This document shows, in pieces, positions 1 to 11,879 of a stretch of 64,000 bases of DNA. Source of the DNA: Avena insularis (Eukaryota > Streptophyta > Magnoliopsida > Poales > Poaceae); NCBI GenBank assembly GCA_023614405.1, contig CM042694.1, positions 355,712,010-355,776,009 of the forward strand, read 5' to 3'. The notes below the pieces were generated by a model. That model saw only the letters and a program-made list of their open reading frames with translations. It was not told the origin of the DNA and did not search any database. Position 1 is the first letter of the stretch, and each line of letters starts with the position of its first letter. Made by a program: the position numbers and the translations under genes.

Positions 1-2312
1 TATTCTAAACCACACAATTGATGATCTATTATCATCCCAAACATCACAAGTTTCAATTCAATAGTTTCAACCTTTTTATTTTGGAAAAGTAATTTCTACT
101 CATTGAAATATTAACTACACTTTAATATTCACCACCAAAATATGGGATCATGTGGACACATGTCCTCACCACATATTCTAACATGTGGGAATGAGATTTA
201 AAGGTTGGATCAACATTACTTTGGTTTAAGTTCATTATTTAATGATTTAAAGTGACTAGAAATGCCTATATAGCATTATTTTAGTACTAGTCCAAAGTCA
301 CTGCCTGTAAACCTTAATATTATTACATATTTGGATAGATATGATGAAATGTGATTTTTGGGAGTTGGAATCAACTCAAAAGCTAACTTGGTTGATTTTA
401 CAAAAATGTTTCAAGTTGCAAAAGCTTCTGTCTTCTTATTTTTATTAGGAGAAATCTATAACTCTAAATGAATTAAATCCAACGGGCTTGGATAGAGCAT
501 TTCAATACCTTTCAGACAAAATTAGTTTCATGTAATTTGGATTTATCAAACTCACAGAATTGAATTTGAAACACTGGATAGAAACTATATTCTAACTAAA
601 AAGAAAAACCTAGATTTGAATCTACGGGCTTGCGTGGGAAAGGAAATGGGCCAGCCCAGTGGCGCTACGCGGCACGGGGCTCAGCTGACAGAAGGGGTCC
701 ACTTGTCAGTGGCTCTTTAAAACGCGAAACGGTACGCGCGCTATGGGTCGTGCGATTAGAGGCTAGATCTACGGCTGAGGGTCGTCATCGACGACAGACG
801 GGTCGCCGGCGAGCTCGAACCCTAGCGGCTCGGTGGGCTCACGGGGCGCAGGCTCAGCAGGGTCAGCGATGCAGGCGAACGAAGTGGAAGACGACGGCGA
901 GGCGAGGCGTGGTCGCGGCGGAGCTTGGGGTGGCCGGAATCAACGGCACCCTTCTTCTCTAGAGGCAGCGGCTCCGGCTCCAATTGCGGCGAGCTGCTGC
1001 TCCACTTGCTCTGGCGAGGGGTGGTTGAGGTTCAGAGAGGTGAGGGGAGTGGAATGGTGTGAGTCTTTGGTGCTAGGGAGGGCTCCTTTTATAGGCTCGA
1101 CGGTGAGACCGAGCGGGATGGGCGGTCGACGGTGGCGACATGGCTACGGCGAGCTAGCGGCATGGCTGGGGATGGCGATCGATGGGCGGTCTCAGCGGTG
1201 CTCTAGCGCTTTAATGCGGCCGAGGGCGGTGGCATGTGGTAGGGTGAAGTGGCGCTCAGGCCAAGCGGCTGTGTCCACGGCGGCGGTGGCTGTGGGGCTT
1301 TGGGCGTGAACGAGGTGTTTGGGTGTTCTCTAGGTCGAGGCGGAGTGGTGGGCGGCTGGTGTCGGCGCGGCTTGTGCACGCTGGGACAAAGGCGCGCTCT
1401 GGGCAAGCGTCGGCATGGTTCGGTGCACTGGGTGCGGTTCTCCTCTGTGGTCCATGGCTGGTCTTGGCTCTGTAAGGGAGAGAGGGCGGTCTTGATGTTG
1501 GTGCCTCCTAGACATGGAGAAGGGAGAGGGTGGTCTGCAAGTTGCAAGTTTGGCCCGAGGCATGGCTCGGGTCGGCATGGCATTGTTGCTAGGGGTGTAG
1601 GGGATGGGTGTTTAGGCTTTGGTTAGATCATTGGGAGATAGAGGAATAAATGGGGATCAAATGGGGCAAAACTGCTCAAAAAAGGAGCTAGGATTAGAGG
1701 TGTGATTCTCGCCAAGTGTTTGATGAAATGGCCGCAAGAGAAAAAGTTTTGAATTTTGAGTTCAAAATTTTTGAGTGATCTCCACTAGTGATAGGTAGTC
1801 TCTGGTTGCAAGGGTTTTGAAAATGGTGCTCAATTTGATGGTTTTTGAAATAGAGGTGATCTATGCATATGCATTAGATCCAATTTTAAACTGTCATTTG
1901 AAATAGTTTACAGAAGGTTTTTAGTAGATCAAAAAGTGGGCCTTGGTACCTCATTATATGTACTAGCAAGGGGTGTAAAGATCAAGAATTGTTTCTGTTA
2001 AGAAATGAGTACTAGGAATAGCCAAAGTAGGTACGAGAGTTAAATTTGTCCAAATGACCATTTCTTCATTTTAATTCTTTTTGATTTGATTTTCTTTAGG
2101 AAAAGTTTGGGAATGATGTAGATGATGTTTAAATCATCTAAGAAACATTTTAGAAGCAAAGGATCACACAATCATGGCAATTCAAAACAACTCCTATTTT
2201 AAATGCACACATATATGAATGCTTTCATTTTAAATTTGGAAAAGTTTTTGTTAACCCCATTTTTGGGTGACTTGCTCTTGATAAGCTTGGATTGAAGTTT
2301 TGGGATGTTACA
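1..2312 (-). repeat. 3' LTR of the Tekay-like element (partial)
   Basis: This is the left, downstream LTR of the minus-strand element, and its outer end is off the window. From 744 to 2312 it aligns base for base, with small indels, to 9597-11181. Bases 1-743 have no counterpart at the equivalent place in the right LTR, which instead carries a CTT tract and a short different sequence. This suggests a deletion in the right copy or structural variation between the two LTRs. The GC-rich part 640-1620 gives several overlapping open frames on both strands. These mirror each other and look non-coding. Confidence 0.85.
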
Positions 2313-2325
2313 AACCTTCCTCCTT
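2313..2325 (-). other. polypurine tract of the Tekay-like element
   Basis: On the plus strand the LTR end TGTTACA is followed by a pyrimidine-rich run (aaccttcctcctt). On the minus strand this is a purine tract immediately upstream of the 3' LTR, where plus-strand DNA synthesis is primed. Confidence 0.6.
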
Positions 2326-3790
2326 AAATAAAATCTCCCCGAGATTTACAAGAAAACTAGGAACTAAAGAGATCTGGGAACTCATCCTAATGTAATCCTC
2401 GCCCCAAGTGGCTTCCTCCTCGGTATGGTTGCTCTACTGAATCTTGAGAAACTTGATACTCCTGGTCCTGGTGGTTCTGTAGGCTTCTTCTAAGATACGG
2501 ATGGGTACTTCCCGATAGGTCAGGTCATTGTTGATTTCACCGCCTGTGATCGATATTCTTGAAAACTTCGTCTTCTCGTGCACTTCCAAAAATTTGCGAA
2601 GTAACGAGATATGGAACACATTGTGGATGGTCGACATCTCTTCCGCAATTCCAGCCGATACGATACTTCTCCTCATGTTCGTAATCTTGAAAGGTCCGAT
2701 ATATCTGGAGCTAACTTTCCTTCGGACTAAAGCGTTGGGTTCCTTCAATGGTGAAACCTTGAGATATACGAAATCTCCGACATTTAAATTCAGGTCTCTC
2801 CTTCTATTGTCAGCATAGCATTTCTGTCAGGATGGGGCGGTCTTGACGTGCTCACGAACTTTGTGAACTTTCTTCGCTTCTGAGAATGTCGGGTCCAAAG
2901 ATCCGACTCTCTCCTACTTGCGACCAATTCAAAGGGTACGACATTTTCTTCCAGATAGGAATTCAAATGGTGCCATCTGTAAACTATCTTGATAAATTTT
3001 GTTATATGAGAATTCTGCCAAGGGCGTGCGCCTTCCCATTTTGATCCGTATTCCAACACACAAGCTCTAAGCATATCCTCTAAGATCTGATTGACTCTCT
3101 CAGTTTGTCCATCTGTTTGCGGGTGATAAGCGGTGCTGAAGTTCAACTTGGTTCCTAAACCTTCCTGAACTTTCTTCCAAAATCTTGAGGTAAACTGGGT
3201 TCCTCGATCTGATATGATGGTCTTGGGGGTTCCCTGCAGACTAACAATCCTAGCAATGTACAGCTCTGCTAGTTTTGCACTCTGGTAGGTTGTCTTGACT
3301 GGTATGAAGTGGGATACCTTGGATAGTCTATCAACTATGACCCAGATTGAGTCATTTCCCCTACTAGAAGTAGGTAAACCGGTGATAAAGTCCATTCCGA
3401 CATAATCCCATTTCCATTCCGGAATCTGCAATGGTTGCAACAATCCTGCAGGTCTCTGATGCTCCGCTTTGACTCTTTGACAAATGTCACATTTGGCGAT
3501 GTAGCTTCCGATCTCTCTCTTCATCTTGTGCCACCAAAATTGCTCTTTCTAATCCTGATACATCTTTGTTCCTCCGGGGTGGATAGAATAAAGAGTATCA
3601 TGAGCTTCCTTCATGATAATTTCCTTCAGCTCCGAATCTGCTGGTACACAGATACGTCCCTTGTACCACAGTACACCTTCTTCGTCTTCGTGAATCCGTA
3701 CTTTGCCTGTACCAATACGACGTTTGATTCCGTTGATACTTTCATTCCCTTCCGGCTTCCTTGATTTGGCTAATCAAAGTGGGTTGAAGT
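2320..3790 (-). pseudogene. integrase with C-terminal chromodomain (Tekay-like), degenerate
   Basis: Reading right to left: an HHCC zinc-binding region (H-x5-H near 3580, CDIC near 3485), then the catalytic core (MDFITGLP near 3390, ISDRGTQF near 3210, [13 protein letters not shown] near 3120). After these come the GPF motif (SSRYIGPFKI, about 2690) and a chromodomain-like tail (DLTYREVPIRILE, then SNHTEEEATW). Core Asp residues are visible. Lesions: a stop at 3549-3551 inside the HHCC region, a frameshift after about 3025, and a stop at 2434-2436 replacing a chromodomain Trp. The chromodomain directs integration to modified chromatin in related elements. The enzyme here cannot be made intact. 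Confidence 0.85.
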
Positions 3791-3800
3791 TCAATGCTAG

Positions 3801-5220
3801 CTAGAATCCTTTGCTAACTAACTCAATCTTGAATCGCTCCAACTCCTCATACAAACTTGGTTGCTTCTCTTTGATCATGGTGTTAAGCCTACACGGCAAT
3901 CTGCTAAGAGCATCCGCTACCACATTGGCTTTGCCGGGGTGATAGTGAATGTCAAGGTCATAATCCTTGATTAACTCTATCCATCTTCTTTGCCTCATAT
4001 TCAACTCCTTCTGGGTGAAGATATACTTCAAGCTCTTATGATCTGAGTAAATCTCACAGCGATTACCCATCAAATAATGACGCCATGTCTTCAATGCTAG
4101 AACCACCGCTGCTAGCTCAAGATCATGGGTCGGATAGTTCTGCTCATGCTGCTTCAGTTGTCGAGACCGATACGCGATGACTTTGCCTTCTTGCATCAAT
4201 ACACATCCTAGACCAATCTTTGATGCATCACAATACACATCAAACGACTTCTTGATGTCTGGCATGATCAAAATTGGGGTTGATATCAATCTCTTCTTCA
4301 ACTCCTGGAAACTAGCTTCACACCTGTCTGTCCATTCAAACTTCTTGTCCTTCTTCAACAATTGGGTCATTGGTCGGGCTATGCTTGAGAATCCTTCTAC
4401 GAACTTGCGGTAATATCCCGCTAATCCGAGAAATGAATGAACTTGGGTTTGATTGGTTGGGACTTCCCATTCTTCGACATCTTTGATCTTGCTGGGATCA
4501 ACAGAGACTCCTCCGGCAGACACAATATGTCCTAGGAATCCTACTTCTTTCAGCCAAAACTCACACTTGCTGAACTTGGCATATAACTGATGCTCTCTCA
4601 GGGTTTCTAGGATGATTCTCAAATGTTGCTCATGCTCTTCTTCTGACTTGGAGTAGATAAGGATGTCGTCGATAAACACAACTACAAACTTATCTAGGAA
4701 ATTCATAAAGATCTTATTCATGAGATTCATGAAATATGCAGGGGCATTGGTTAATCCAAAAGACATAACCGTATACTCGTATAAACCATAGCGAGTAGTA
4801 AAGGCGGTCTTCGGAATATCCGTTGCATGAATCTTAAGTTGGTGATAACCAGTCCTAAGATCAATCTTTGAGAATACCTGAGCTCCATCAATCGATCAAA
4901 TAGATCCTCTATCTTTGGCAAGGGGTACTTGTTCTTGATGGTGACATCATTCAACTTTCGTAGTCTGCATACACGCACGGTTGCCTCCATCCTTCTTGTC
5001 GACGAACAACACCGTGATCTCCATGGCGATGCACTTGGTTGAATCAAGCCGTTGCTAACATGGTATCCAACCGCTTCTTGATTCTACTAACTCGAGGGGT
5101 TCATGGTATAGGGTCTCTGGCTATAGGTCCGTTCCGGGATTAGTTCGATAATGAACTCTATATCCCTATCCGGGGCATACCGCAATTCATCCGGGAATAC
5201 GCTGGGTATTCACGGACTAC
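3801..5220 (-). pseudogene. reverse transcriptase-RNase H (Tekay-like), degenerate
   Basis: The RT palm has [10 protein letters not shown] followed by the catalytic FIDD box ([14 protein letters not shown], about 4680), then the thumb and connection. RNase H follows ([18 protein letters not shown] near 4230, [17 protein letters not shown] near 4100, [10 protein letters not shown] near 4050, ADALSRL near 3905). The N-terminal RT fingers (4751-5047) lie in another frame, so at least one frameshift separates fingers from palm. The region between protease and RT (5050-5225) is also degraded. Order and motifs are standard for Ty3/gypsy pol. Confidence 0.88.
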
Positions 5221-5229
5221 TCGACTTGG

Positions 5230-5700
5230 TCAATGGTGGTAGGCTACACTTTTGTTGCATTTGAATTGACGGGGTAAGGTTTTAGAGATATGTTCTACGG
5301 TTACTCCAGAACTACTGGTCATGGTGATGGCTTTCTTAGCACAGTCTATCAGTCCTTTATGCCTTGACATCCAGTCCATACCTAGTACTACTTCCAAACC
5401 TTTGGTTCCAAGTACAATTAGGTTGGCATAAAAATCTATCCCATGTATTCTGATAGGTACAGCTTTGCAAATTTTTCTAGCTTTTGTTGTTGAACCGGGG
5501 ATTTGAACTATCATGACATGCTTCAGGATGGTTGGGCGAATCTTACTAGTGCATACAAATTCTTTGGTGACAAATGAATGCGATGCTCCAGAATCAAACA
5601 ATACTCTTGCTAAAACTGAGTTGACAAAAAACATACCCAGCACGACATCTGGTGCTTCCTGGGCTTCTTCTGCGTTCATGTGGAAGAGACGACCGTTGTG
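5230..5700 (-). pseudogene. retroviral-type aspartic protease (Tekay-like)
   Basis: The active-site motif VLFDSGASHSFV (D-S-G) is near 5600 and the second conserved segment VVLGMDWM near 5370, as in gypsy proteases. It follows gag and precedes RT. In related elements it cleaves the Gag-Pol polyprotein. The open frame covers most of the domain but is joined to gag through a frame change around 5650-5700. Confidence 0.8.
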
Positions 5701-6815
5701 GTTGTGCGGGTTCCCTGGGGCAAATCTCCTGCCTGGTTGAACACGACGCTGCTGCTGAGTCAGCGTTCACAGGGGCATTGGCGGCAGTCTTCTTGGGACA
5801 CTCATTGGAGTAGTGACCCTTCACTCCACACTCGAAACAAGTGATCTGGGACTTGTCCTTGACTGCGATAGGTACAACATTGCTGCCAGTTCTAGGGGCA
5901 GTGTTGTTGTTGTTTCTCTTGGGAGGGGCACGGTTGAAGTTGTTGGCGTTGCCGAAGTTGTGATTGTTTCCTCCGGGCTTCACATTTCCTCCGCTACGGT
6001 TGGGGTAGCTTGGGCGAGAATTTGGGGGTCGGTTGTTCCTTGGTGCATATCCTGGTGAGGGGTTGGGACGGTACTTCTGGTGACTACTGGATCCAGACTG
6101 CTGCATCATATGACGCTTGTGGTTGTCGTTTGCCTGGTTAATCTTCCCTTCCATCTGAATGGCAGAGTCGACTAGCTCTTCGAGATCCTAGAAACGGATG
6201 TTGACGAGGACAGTCTGCATCTCATCATGTAGTCCGTTTAAGAATCTCTCCTTCTTCTTGGCCTCCGTGTTGATTTCATCCGGTGCATATCCGCAAGTGA
6301 CAAGAATTTGTCACGGTACTACTGATCAATCTTCCTTGCTTCAGTTCACAATTCATCTCTCATCCTGTTGACAAGACCTTGCGCACGTGGGTGCGGTGAA
6401 CTTGACCTTGAATGCTTCCTGGTCATCACCGCCATGGTTCATGTTGCGGACGCTATTCCACCAAGCTCTTGCATCTCCCGCCGAGATAGTGAGTGGCGAA
6501 GAGAACTTTCTCATTCTCATCAACTCCTGCAACTTGAGGTTGTTTTCCATGGTCTCAGAACTACCATCGACATCTAATGGGTTTTCGATTGGTTGAAGAT
6601 TGGGGATTGGTGTTCAAAATTTTGAGTTTAGATCCATGGTGATCCTGATTTCCATGTCCTTGGTTGTTGAGAGCCATTTGGGCGATCTGCTGCAATGTCG
6701 CTAAGTTGGCTTGACGCTCGGCCCTGCTTGCTTCACGGTTTGCGATGAGATTCTACAAGATCTGCAGCATTGGGTCCTGCGATGAGCTGCTCCCTCCTTG
6801 GTTTCCACGAGTCAT
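5690..6815 (-). pseudogene. Gag (Tekay-like), degenerate
   Basis: The start is chosen at the ATG complementary to 6813-6815, followed by a Gln/Ser-rich N-terminus (MTRGNQGGSSSSQDP). A stop occurs about 24 codons in. A capsid-like piece lies at 6353-6550 and a basic Asn/Pro/Arg-rich nucleocapsid with one CCHC knuckle (CFECGVKGHYSNEC) near 5800. Several frame changes lie between 6155 and 6650. Gag packages element RNA. This copy is non-functional. Confidence 0.75.
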
Positions 6816-7063
6816 CTGAAGATTGAGATAGATATAGGGGTAAGAGGGAAATTCTAAGGTTCATGGTTTTGGGTTTTCAAAGCTACAACTTTGATTTAGA
6901 CTCAGGTTTTTCAACTAACTTCTTTTTCATTCATGCAAGCAAGCACACGATACAACACACACCACAACAAGCAAAAGGGAAAAACAGATGGTTTTAAGAA
7001 CCATTCTGCAAGCTACGATACAATGAGATGATACATCTCATGCTACGACAGTGCTCTAGTGCA

Positions 7064-7825
7064 TCTACTCATCGTCGATGAAGTCGGAGTCTTCATCATT
7101 AGTGTAGAAGTTCACAGCATCTTCTGCCAGAAAATCATCATCGTTGCTGAGGTAGGAATCCATATCTCCCTGGATGTCTTCTCCTTCATCATCTTCTTCC
7201 TTGGCGGCAAGCTGAGCTTACTGCTCCTTGACGGTCTTCTCGAGGTCGGCCACCTTCTTGCGAAGACGGGCGATGGTGTGATCCTTCTTTGTACGCTGGC
7301 GACGAAGAGACTAGCGATCTTGACGGCGTGTGAAAGTCCAGGCCTTCCGTCGGCGATGGCACGGTTACGGTTGGCTAACTCTCCGGCATTGTCCGAGCCT
7401 GCTGTCGGTCATGAAGCAAGAAGTCAAGGTTCTCCACTTGACGCCTCAACTCTGGGTGACTTGGCATCTCCATCGGCATTCCCATGAAGTCACGTCTTGC
7501 ATAGTGGGTAAAACGGGTTCCTTGAATCTTGTTGACGCTGAGGGCACATAGACGTGCGAGAGCTTCATGCATTGCCCTGGCTAATCCATCTAGCCTTGTT
7601 CTCTCTCACAAAGAACTGAATTCTCTCGGAAGTTGGTGCTTCAATGCTTCCTCGAAGATCTGCGGTGACTAGCCATTGTAGGTCTCCTCCTAGGGGTCCT
7701 GGAAGTTGAGCTCCAAGAAACTCCAGATGTGGGCGTCCAAGAATCGACAGTGAATCCAGATCCCTCTCGAAGATCAGCTGACCTCCATTTCCCAACTGGT
7801 AAAACTTGCTGAACTGAGTCTCCAT
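7064..7825 (-). pseudogene. accessory ORF upstream of gag in the Tekay-like element
   Basis: Between primer-binding site and gag, in sense orientation, lies a decayed ORF starting at METQFSKFYQLG (7825). Segments in successive frames give a globular part (7400-7825), then a heptad-like charged stretch (ARLRKKVADLEKTVKEQ, about 7270-7220), then a strongly acidic tail (KEEDDEGEDIQGDMDSYL and on to a stop near 7064). The coiled coil plus acidic tail is coherent only if a frameshift (near 7380) and stops (near 7315 and 7220) are read through, so it was once a protein of roughly 250 residues. I do not recognise a family. It resembles the extra ORFs found 5' of gag in some large plant gypsy elements, but homology is not shown. 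Confidence 0.5.
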
Positions 7826-8040
7826 CTACAAGAATTTAGGATGAGGAAATTAGTGAAGTGATCAAGTGTGTCAAATTTTAAGTAGTAATGTAAGAATTTT
7901 GAGGAACATGTATTTTTGAGAAAGAATGAGTTCACAAGGGTAAGAGGGGAAATAGTTTTTCATAAATACTCACTTTGGTTTTGAAGCTAAGTTTTTGGTT
8001 TGGACGTCCATTCTAACTAGGGTCTCCTATGGTCAAGATG

Positions 8041-8052
8041 GCTCTGATACCA
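8041..8052 (-). other. primer-binding site (tRNA-Met type) of the Tekay-like element
   Basis: The plus strand reads GCTCTGATACCA. The minus strand is TGGTATCAGAGC, complementary to the 3' end of initiator tRNA-Met. It lies 3 nt inside the LTR start TGTCAACACC and fixes the orientation of the element. Confidence 0.85.
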
Positions 8053-8055
8053 ACT

Positions 8056-11000
8056 TGTCAACACCCGGATTTTTAATCCCAGATGCCCGTTATGCCATAC
8101 CACGCAATCCCAGGATTACCATTTTTGTGAGACATAACGGATTGGATATCACAGTACATCATCCATTACAAACCATACATAAGGTTTTACACAAATACGG
8201 ATCTCATGATCCAGTCTGTAATACAACACGCATGAAATAAGCGATAAGCGTGGCGGGGTCCATCTTCAGGGGCACAGGCAATGCTGACGAAGGCAGATAG
8301 TCCTAGTTATCATAGCCGTCCTGTTGACCATCATCTTGATAATCTCCTTCATAGTCTGGCCATGATAATAGCCAGGGACAAAAGCCATGAGTACTCTTTA
8401 AGTACTCGCAAACTACTACTAGCAAGGGTTATGATTCTAAGTTAAAGTACTGAATTTAAAGAATAACTATAAAGTTAAGTTTGAAACCTAAGCTGAGTTC
8501 TGAAGCAAGAAAAGATAAAATAAAGTGTAGAATCACTTAAGTTGGGAAGTTATTTTCATCTACACAACCCTGTTGTGGTCCAGTCAAGGTTCATCATTCA
8601 TTTCAAGTTATTTAGAAAACATCTGACAACGAAACAGTATGGCCATTCCAACTGTCCATAACCGCGGACGCCGCTATTCGAATAATTTGACACTCTGCAG
8701 AGGTGGTACACTTTCACCACAAGATTCGATACATCTGTCAGGGATAACCCTGAATCATCATACTTAGTATGCAGATAATCAAACATAACCTTCCCTTTAC
8801 ACACCCTAGTACAAGCACCTCTCCTATGAGCATGGCCTCCCAACCATGACCATCACCATCTTGGGCCTTTGCATAGGTGGACAACATTGAGAGGTAGCCT
8901 CAGCTCAAACCTCTCCCGTGAGGGAACTAATACTAATGCATATAAATTTCCAGCTAAGCCTTACCCAATTCAGGTAATGTGGTTGTACGGTAAATTTGGA
9001 ATGGTATCGCATCCGAATCCAACCATCAGTTTTATAAAAGGGTTAAGGCTCATGCCTCATCATTTTCATCATCATAAATCAATTGTGTTTCTCAACACAT
9101 GTCAAAACATCTCAATAGAATGACTCATCATTCCAAGGTTTTCACAACTCATTTTCACCAAGTGTCCCCATCTAAAGTGACTCAAGTTTGATCTATTCTA
9201 AAACACTAGGTTAAGAGTGTTCACTAAGGTGTAAAGGTGGGATCAATCTCATGCCATAGAATGACATCTAAGGGTTTCTAAGTAGGTCAAGTTTTATACT
9301 CTTTATTCTACCTTCAAAATTAATTAAAGAACTTTGTGTAAACTAAGGGGGTGTGATCAAAGTATGCTTAAAGCATCTTTACTAAACTATCTAGTTTTAT
9401 TCTAGCTTGCTACAAGAGCTTACTAAAGCATGTTTGCAAGGGTTAGCTTGCCACTAATAGCTTGCCTTGGTTGATGCAGTGGTTGAAGTTTTTTTCTTCT
9501 TCTTCTTCTTCTTCTTCTTCTTCTTCTTCTTCTTCTTGGTAGAACTCCTCCTCCTCGAAGGCTTGGTCGGTACTAGCGTCTAGAAATACATAGGCTTGGG
9601 TCGTGCGATTAGAGGCTAGATCTACGGCTGAGGGTCGTCGTCGATGACGGACGGGTCGCTGGCGAGCTCGAACCCTAGCGGCTTGGTGGGGGTCTACTGG
9701 GGGCGTACCAGGGCTCCAGCAGGGTCGGCGATGCGGGCGAACAAAGTGGAAGACGACGGCGAGGCGAGGCGTGGTCGTGATGGAGCTTGGGATGGACGGA
9801 ATCAACGGCACCCTTCTTCTCCAGAGGCGGCGCTCGGCCCAATTCCAGCTGCCTCCACTTGCTCCGCGAGGGGTGGTTGAGGTTTAGAGAGGTGAGGGGA
9901 GTGGAATGGTGTGAGTCTTTGGTGCTGGGGAGGGCTCCTTTTATAGGCTCGACGGTGAGACCGAGCGGGATGGGCGGTCGATGGTGGCGACATGGCTACG
10001 ACGAGCTAGCGGCATGGCTGGGGATGGCGATCGATGGGCGGTCCCCTGGCGATGCTCTAGCGCTTTAATGTGGTCGTAGGGGCGGTGGCATGTGGTCGGG
10101 GTGAGGTGGCGCTCTGCTGGCCGGGCCGTGTCCACGGCGGTGGCTGTGGGGCTTTGGGCGTGAACGGAGGTGTCTGTGGTGTTCTCTAGGTCGAGGCGAG
10201 CGGCGCGGCTGGTGTCAAGCGGCTTGTGCACGCTGGGACAGTCTCGCGCTCAAGGGCGGCCGACATGGTTCGGTGGCACTGGGCGCGGGTTCTCCTCTGT
10301 GGTCCATGGCTGGTCTTGGCTCGGGCAAGGGACAGAGAGGGGCGGTGCGGTGCTGGCTGCCTCCGAGACATGGAGAGGGGGAGAGGGGTGGTCTGCTGCA
10401 GCGGTTGCAAGTTTGGCCGGCGAGGCATGGCTCGGGTCGGCATGGCATTGTTGCTAGGGGTGTAGGGGATGGGTGTTTAGGCTTTGGTTAGATCATTGGG
10501 AGACAGAGGGAGTAAATGGGGATCAAATGGGGCCAAAACTGCTCAAAACAGTGAGCTAGGATTAGAGGTGTGATTCACCGCCAAGTGTTTGATGAAATGG
10601 CCGCAAGAGAAAAAATTTTGAATTTTGAGTTCAAAATTTTTGAGTGATCTCCACTAGTGATAGGTAGTCTCTGGTTGCAAGGGTTTTGAAAATGGTGCTC
10701 AATTTGATGGTTTTTGAAATAGGGGTGATCTATGCATATGCATTAGATTCAATTTTAAACTGTCATTTAAAATAGTTTACAGAAGGTTTTTGGTAGATCA
10801 AAAAGTGGGCCTTGGTACCTCATTATGTGTACTAGCAAGGGGTGTAAAGATCAAGAATTGTTTCTGTTAAGAAATGAGTACTAGGAATAGCCAAAGTAGG
10901 TATGAGAGTTAAATTTGTCCAAATGACCATTTCTTCATTTTAATTCTTTTTGATTTGATTTTCTTTAGGAAAAGTTTGGGAATGATGTAGATGATGTTTA

Positions 11001-11181
11001 AATCATCTAAGAAACATTTTAGAAGCAAAGGATCACACAATCATGGCAATTCAAAACAACTCCTATTTTAAATGCACACATATATGAATGCTTTCATTTT
11101 AAATTTGGAAAAGTTTTTGTTAACCCCATTTTTGGGTGACTTGCTCTTGATAAGCTTGGATTGAAGTTTTGGGATGTTACA
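8056..11181 (-). repeat. 5' LTR of the Tekay-like element
   Basis: The LTR begins TGTCAACACCCGGA directly after the primer-binding site and ends GGATGTTACA at 11181. From 9597 on it matches the left LTR (744-2312). Bases 8056-9596 include an expanded CTT microsatellite and sequence not seen in the part of the left LTR inside the window. The next bases (11182 on) are non-element sequence. Confidence 0.8.
9494..9538. repeat. (CTT)n microsatellite inside the LTR
   Basis: About 14 uninterrupted CTT units lie in the right LTR only. On the minus strand they read as a polyglutamate run in a spurious frame. The tract sits next to the point where the two LTRs stop matching, so slippage or repair may have accompanied the rearrangement. 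Confidence 0.9.
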
Positions 11182-11497
11182 ATCCTGAAGTGATGGCGAT
11201 CTAGTTCTAGTTCTTCGGTAACGCACCCGCGCGTCCAAAATTTGAAGCGCTGAAATTTAGCCCAACCCGGAAATTCAGCTAAGCCACCAAATCCATAATA
11301 TTTTTTTTGGAAATGGAACCAAATATATAGGATTGCTAACCCTAACCAGCCTAATCATATCCTCTACCCCTCTCTCAATCATAACACTGGCGGCAGCCCA
11401 ATCCCTCTCCTTAGATCATCCCGATCTAGCACCCCGATGATAGGCAACTTCAACGACCAGTCGCGTTGGGTGCATGCCCCCAACCACTTCCTCCTCC
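11182..11497 (+). other. non-TE sequence, possible gene 5' end (unsupported)
   Basis: No transposon motif is visible here. An ATG at 11440 opens a short frame (MIGNFNDQSRWVHAPNHFLL) that reads up to the CACTA-type terminus at 11498, and the upstream bases are 5'-UTR-like. This could be the truncated start of a host gene. There is too little sequence to recognise a family. Confidence 0.15.
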
Positions 11498-11750
11498 CAC
11501 TACAAGAATCTGGACCGTTCATGAAATGTTTCATGACATGGCATAAAATGTAATAGATCTGTGATGTTCTAGGCCGTTTCGTTGCGACACACTCGAAGGC
11601 CCTCCAACCTAGTTATCCATGATGTTCCAGGCTTTTATCGAGATAAAATCGTCGTAGATTTCGTCCCAAGCCCTGAAGCCCATTTCAGCATTTCTTCACA
11701 TACAAAATCGTCATGGAATTCATCAAGGGCCATTAGTTGACTGCCTTTTT
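11498..11750. mobile_element. CACTA-type terminus (partner end not found)
   Basis: CACTACAAGAATCTGGACCG at 11498 matches the canonical 5' end of plant CACTA transposons. It is followed by short motifs reminiscent of subterminal repeats (ATCGTCGTAGATTTCGTCCC near 11650, TCGTCATGGAATTCATCAAG near 11710). I looked for the complementary CTTGTAGTG end up to 14420 and did not find it, so element size and transposase are unknown. It may be a truncated or deletion-derivative element. Confidence 0.4.
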
Positions 11751-11879
11751 TTCGACGACCTAGCCATTACCCCACCTGCCATCTCGGTTTGAACGATAGT
11801 GTCTAATGGGTGGTTCTCACAGTTTTGGCTGGGCCCAGTTGTCTGTCCATTTGATAGAAATTAAATCGCATAAAAACAT

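Larger units (their letters stand above)
1..11181 (-). mobile_element. Tekay-like chromovirus (Ty3/gypsy), minus strand, left LTR truncated by window
   Basis: Two direct copies of a GC-rich sequence (744-2312 and 9597-11181) flank a minus-strand interior with gag, protease, RT, RNase H, integrase and a chromodomain. LTR ends read TGTCAACACC... and ...GGGATGTTACA. The primer-binding site lies beside the right LTR and a pyrimidine run (polypurine tract of the minus strand) beside the left one, so the element is read right to left. The integrase C-terminus continues into a chromodomain-like segment, which with the roughly 3.1-kb LTR points to the Tekay/Del lineage. All reading frames contain stops or frameshifts, so the copy is dead. 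The left boundary and its target duplication are outside the window. Confidence 0.9.

Noticed and set aside
630..1626. Overlapping open frames on both strands in the GC-rich part of the left LTR
   Set aside because: They recur in the other LTR (9644-10491) with different frames and indels, mirror each other on both strands, and show no protein motif. The openness is due to GC content.
9443..9811. 122-codon minus-strand frame with a polyglutamate run
   Set aside because: The Glu run is the CTT microsatellite. The frame lies inside an LTR and is not shared with the sister LTR.
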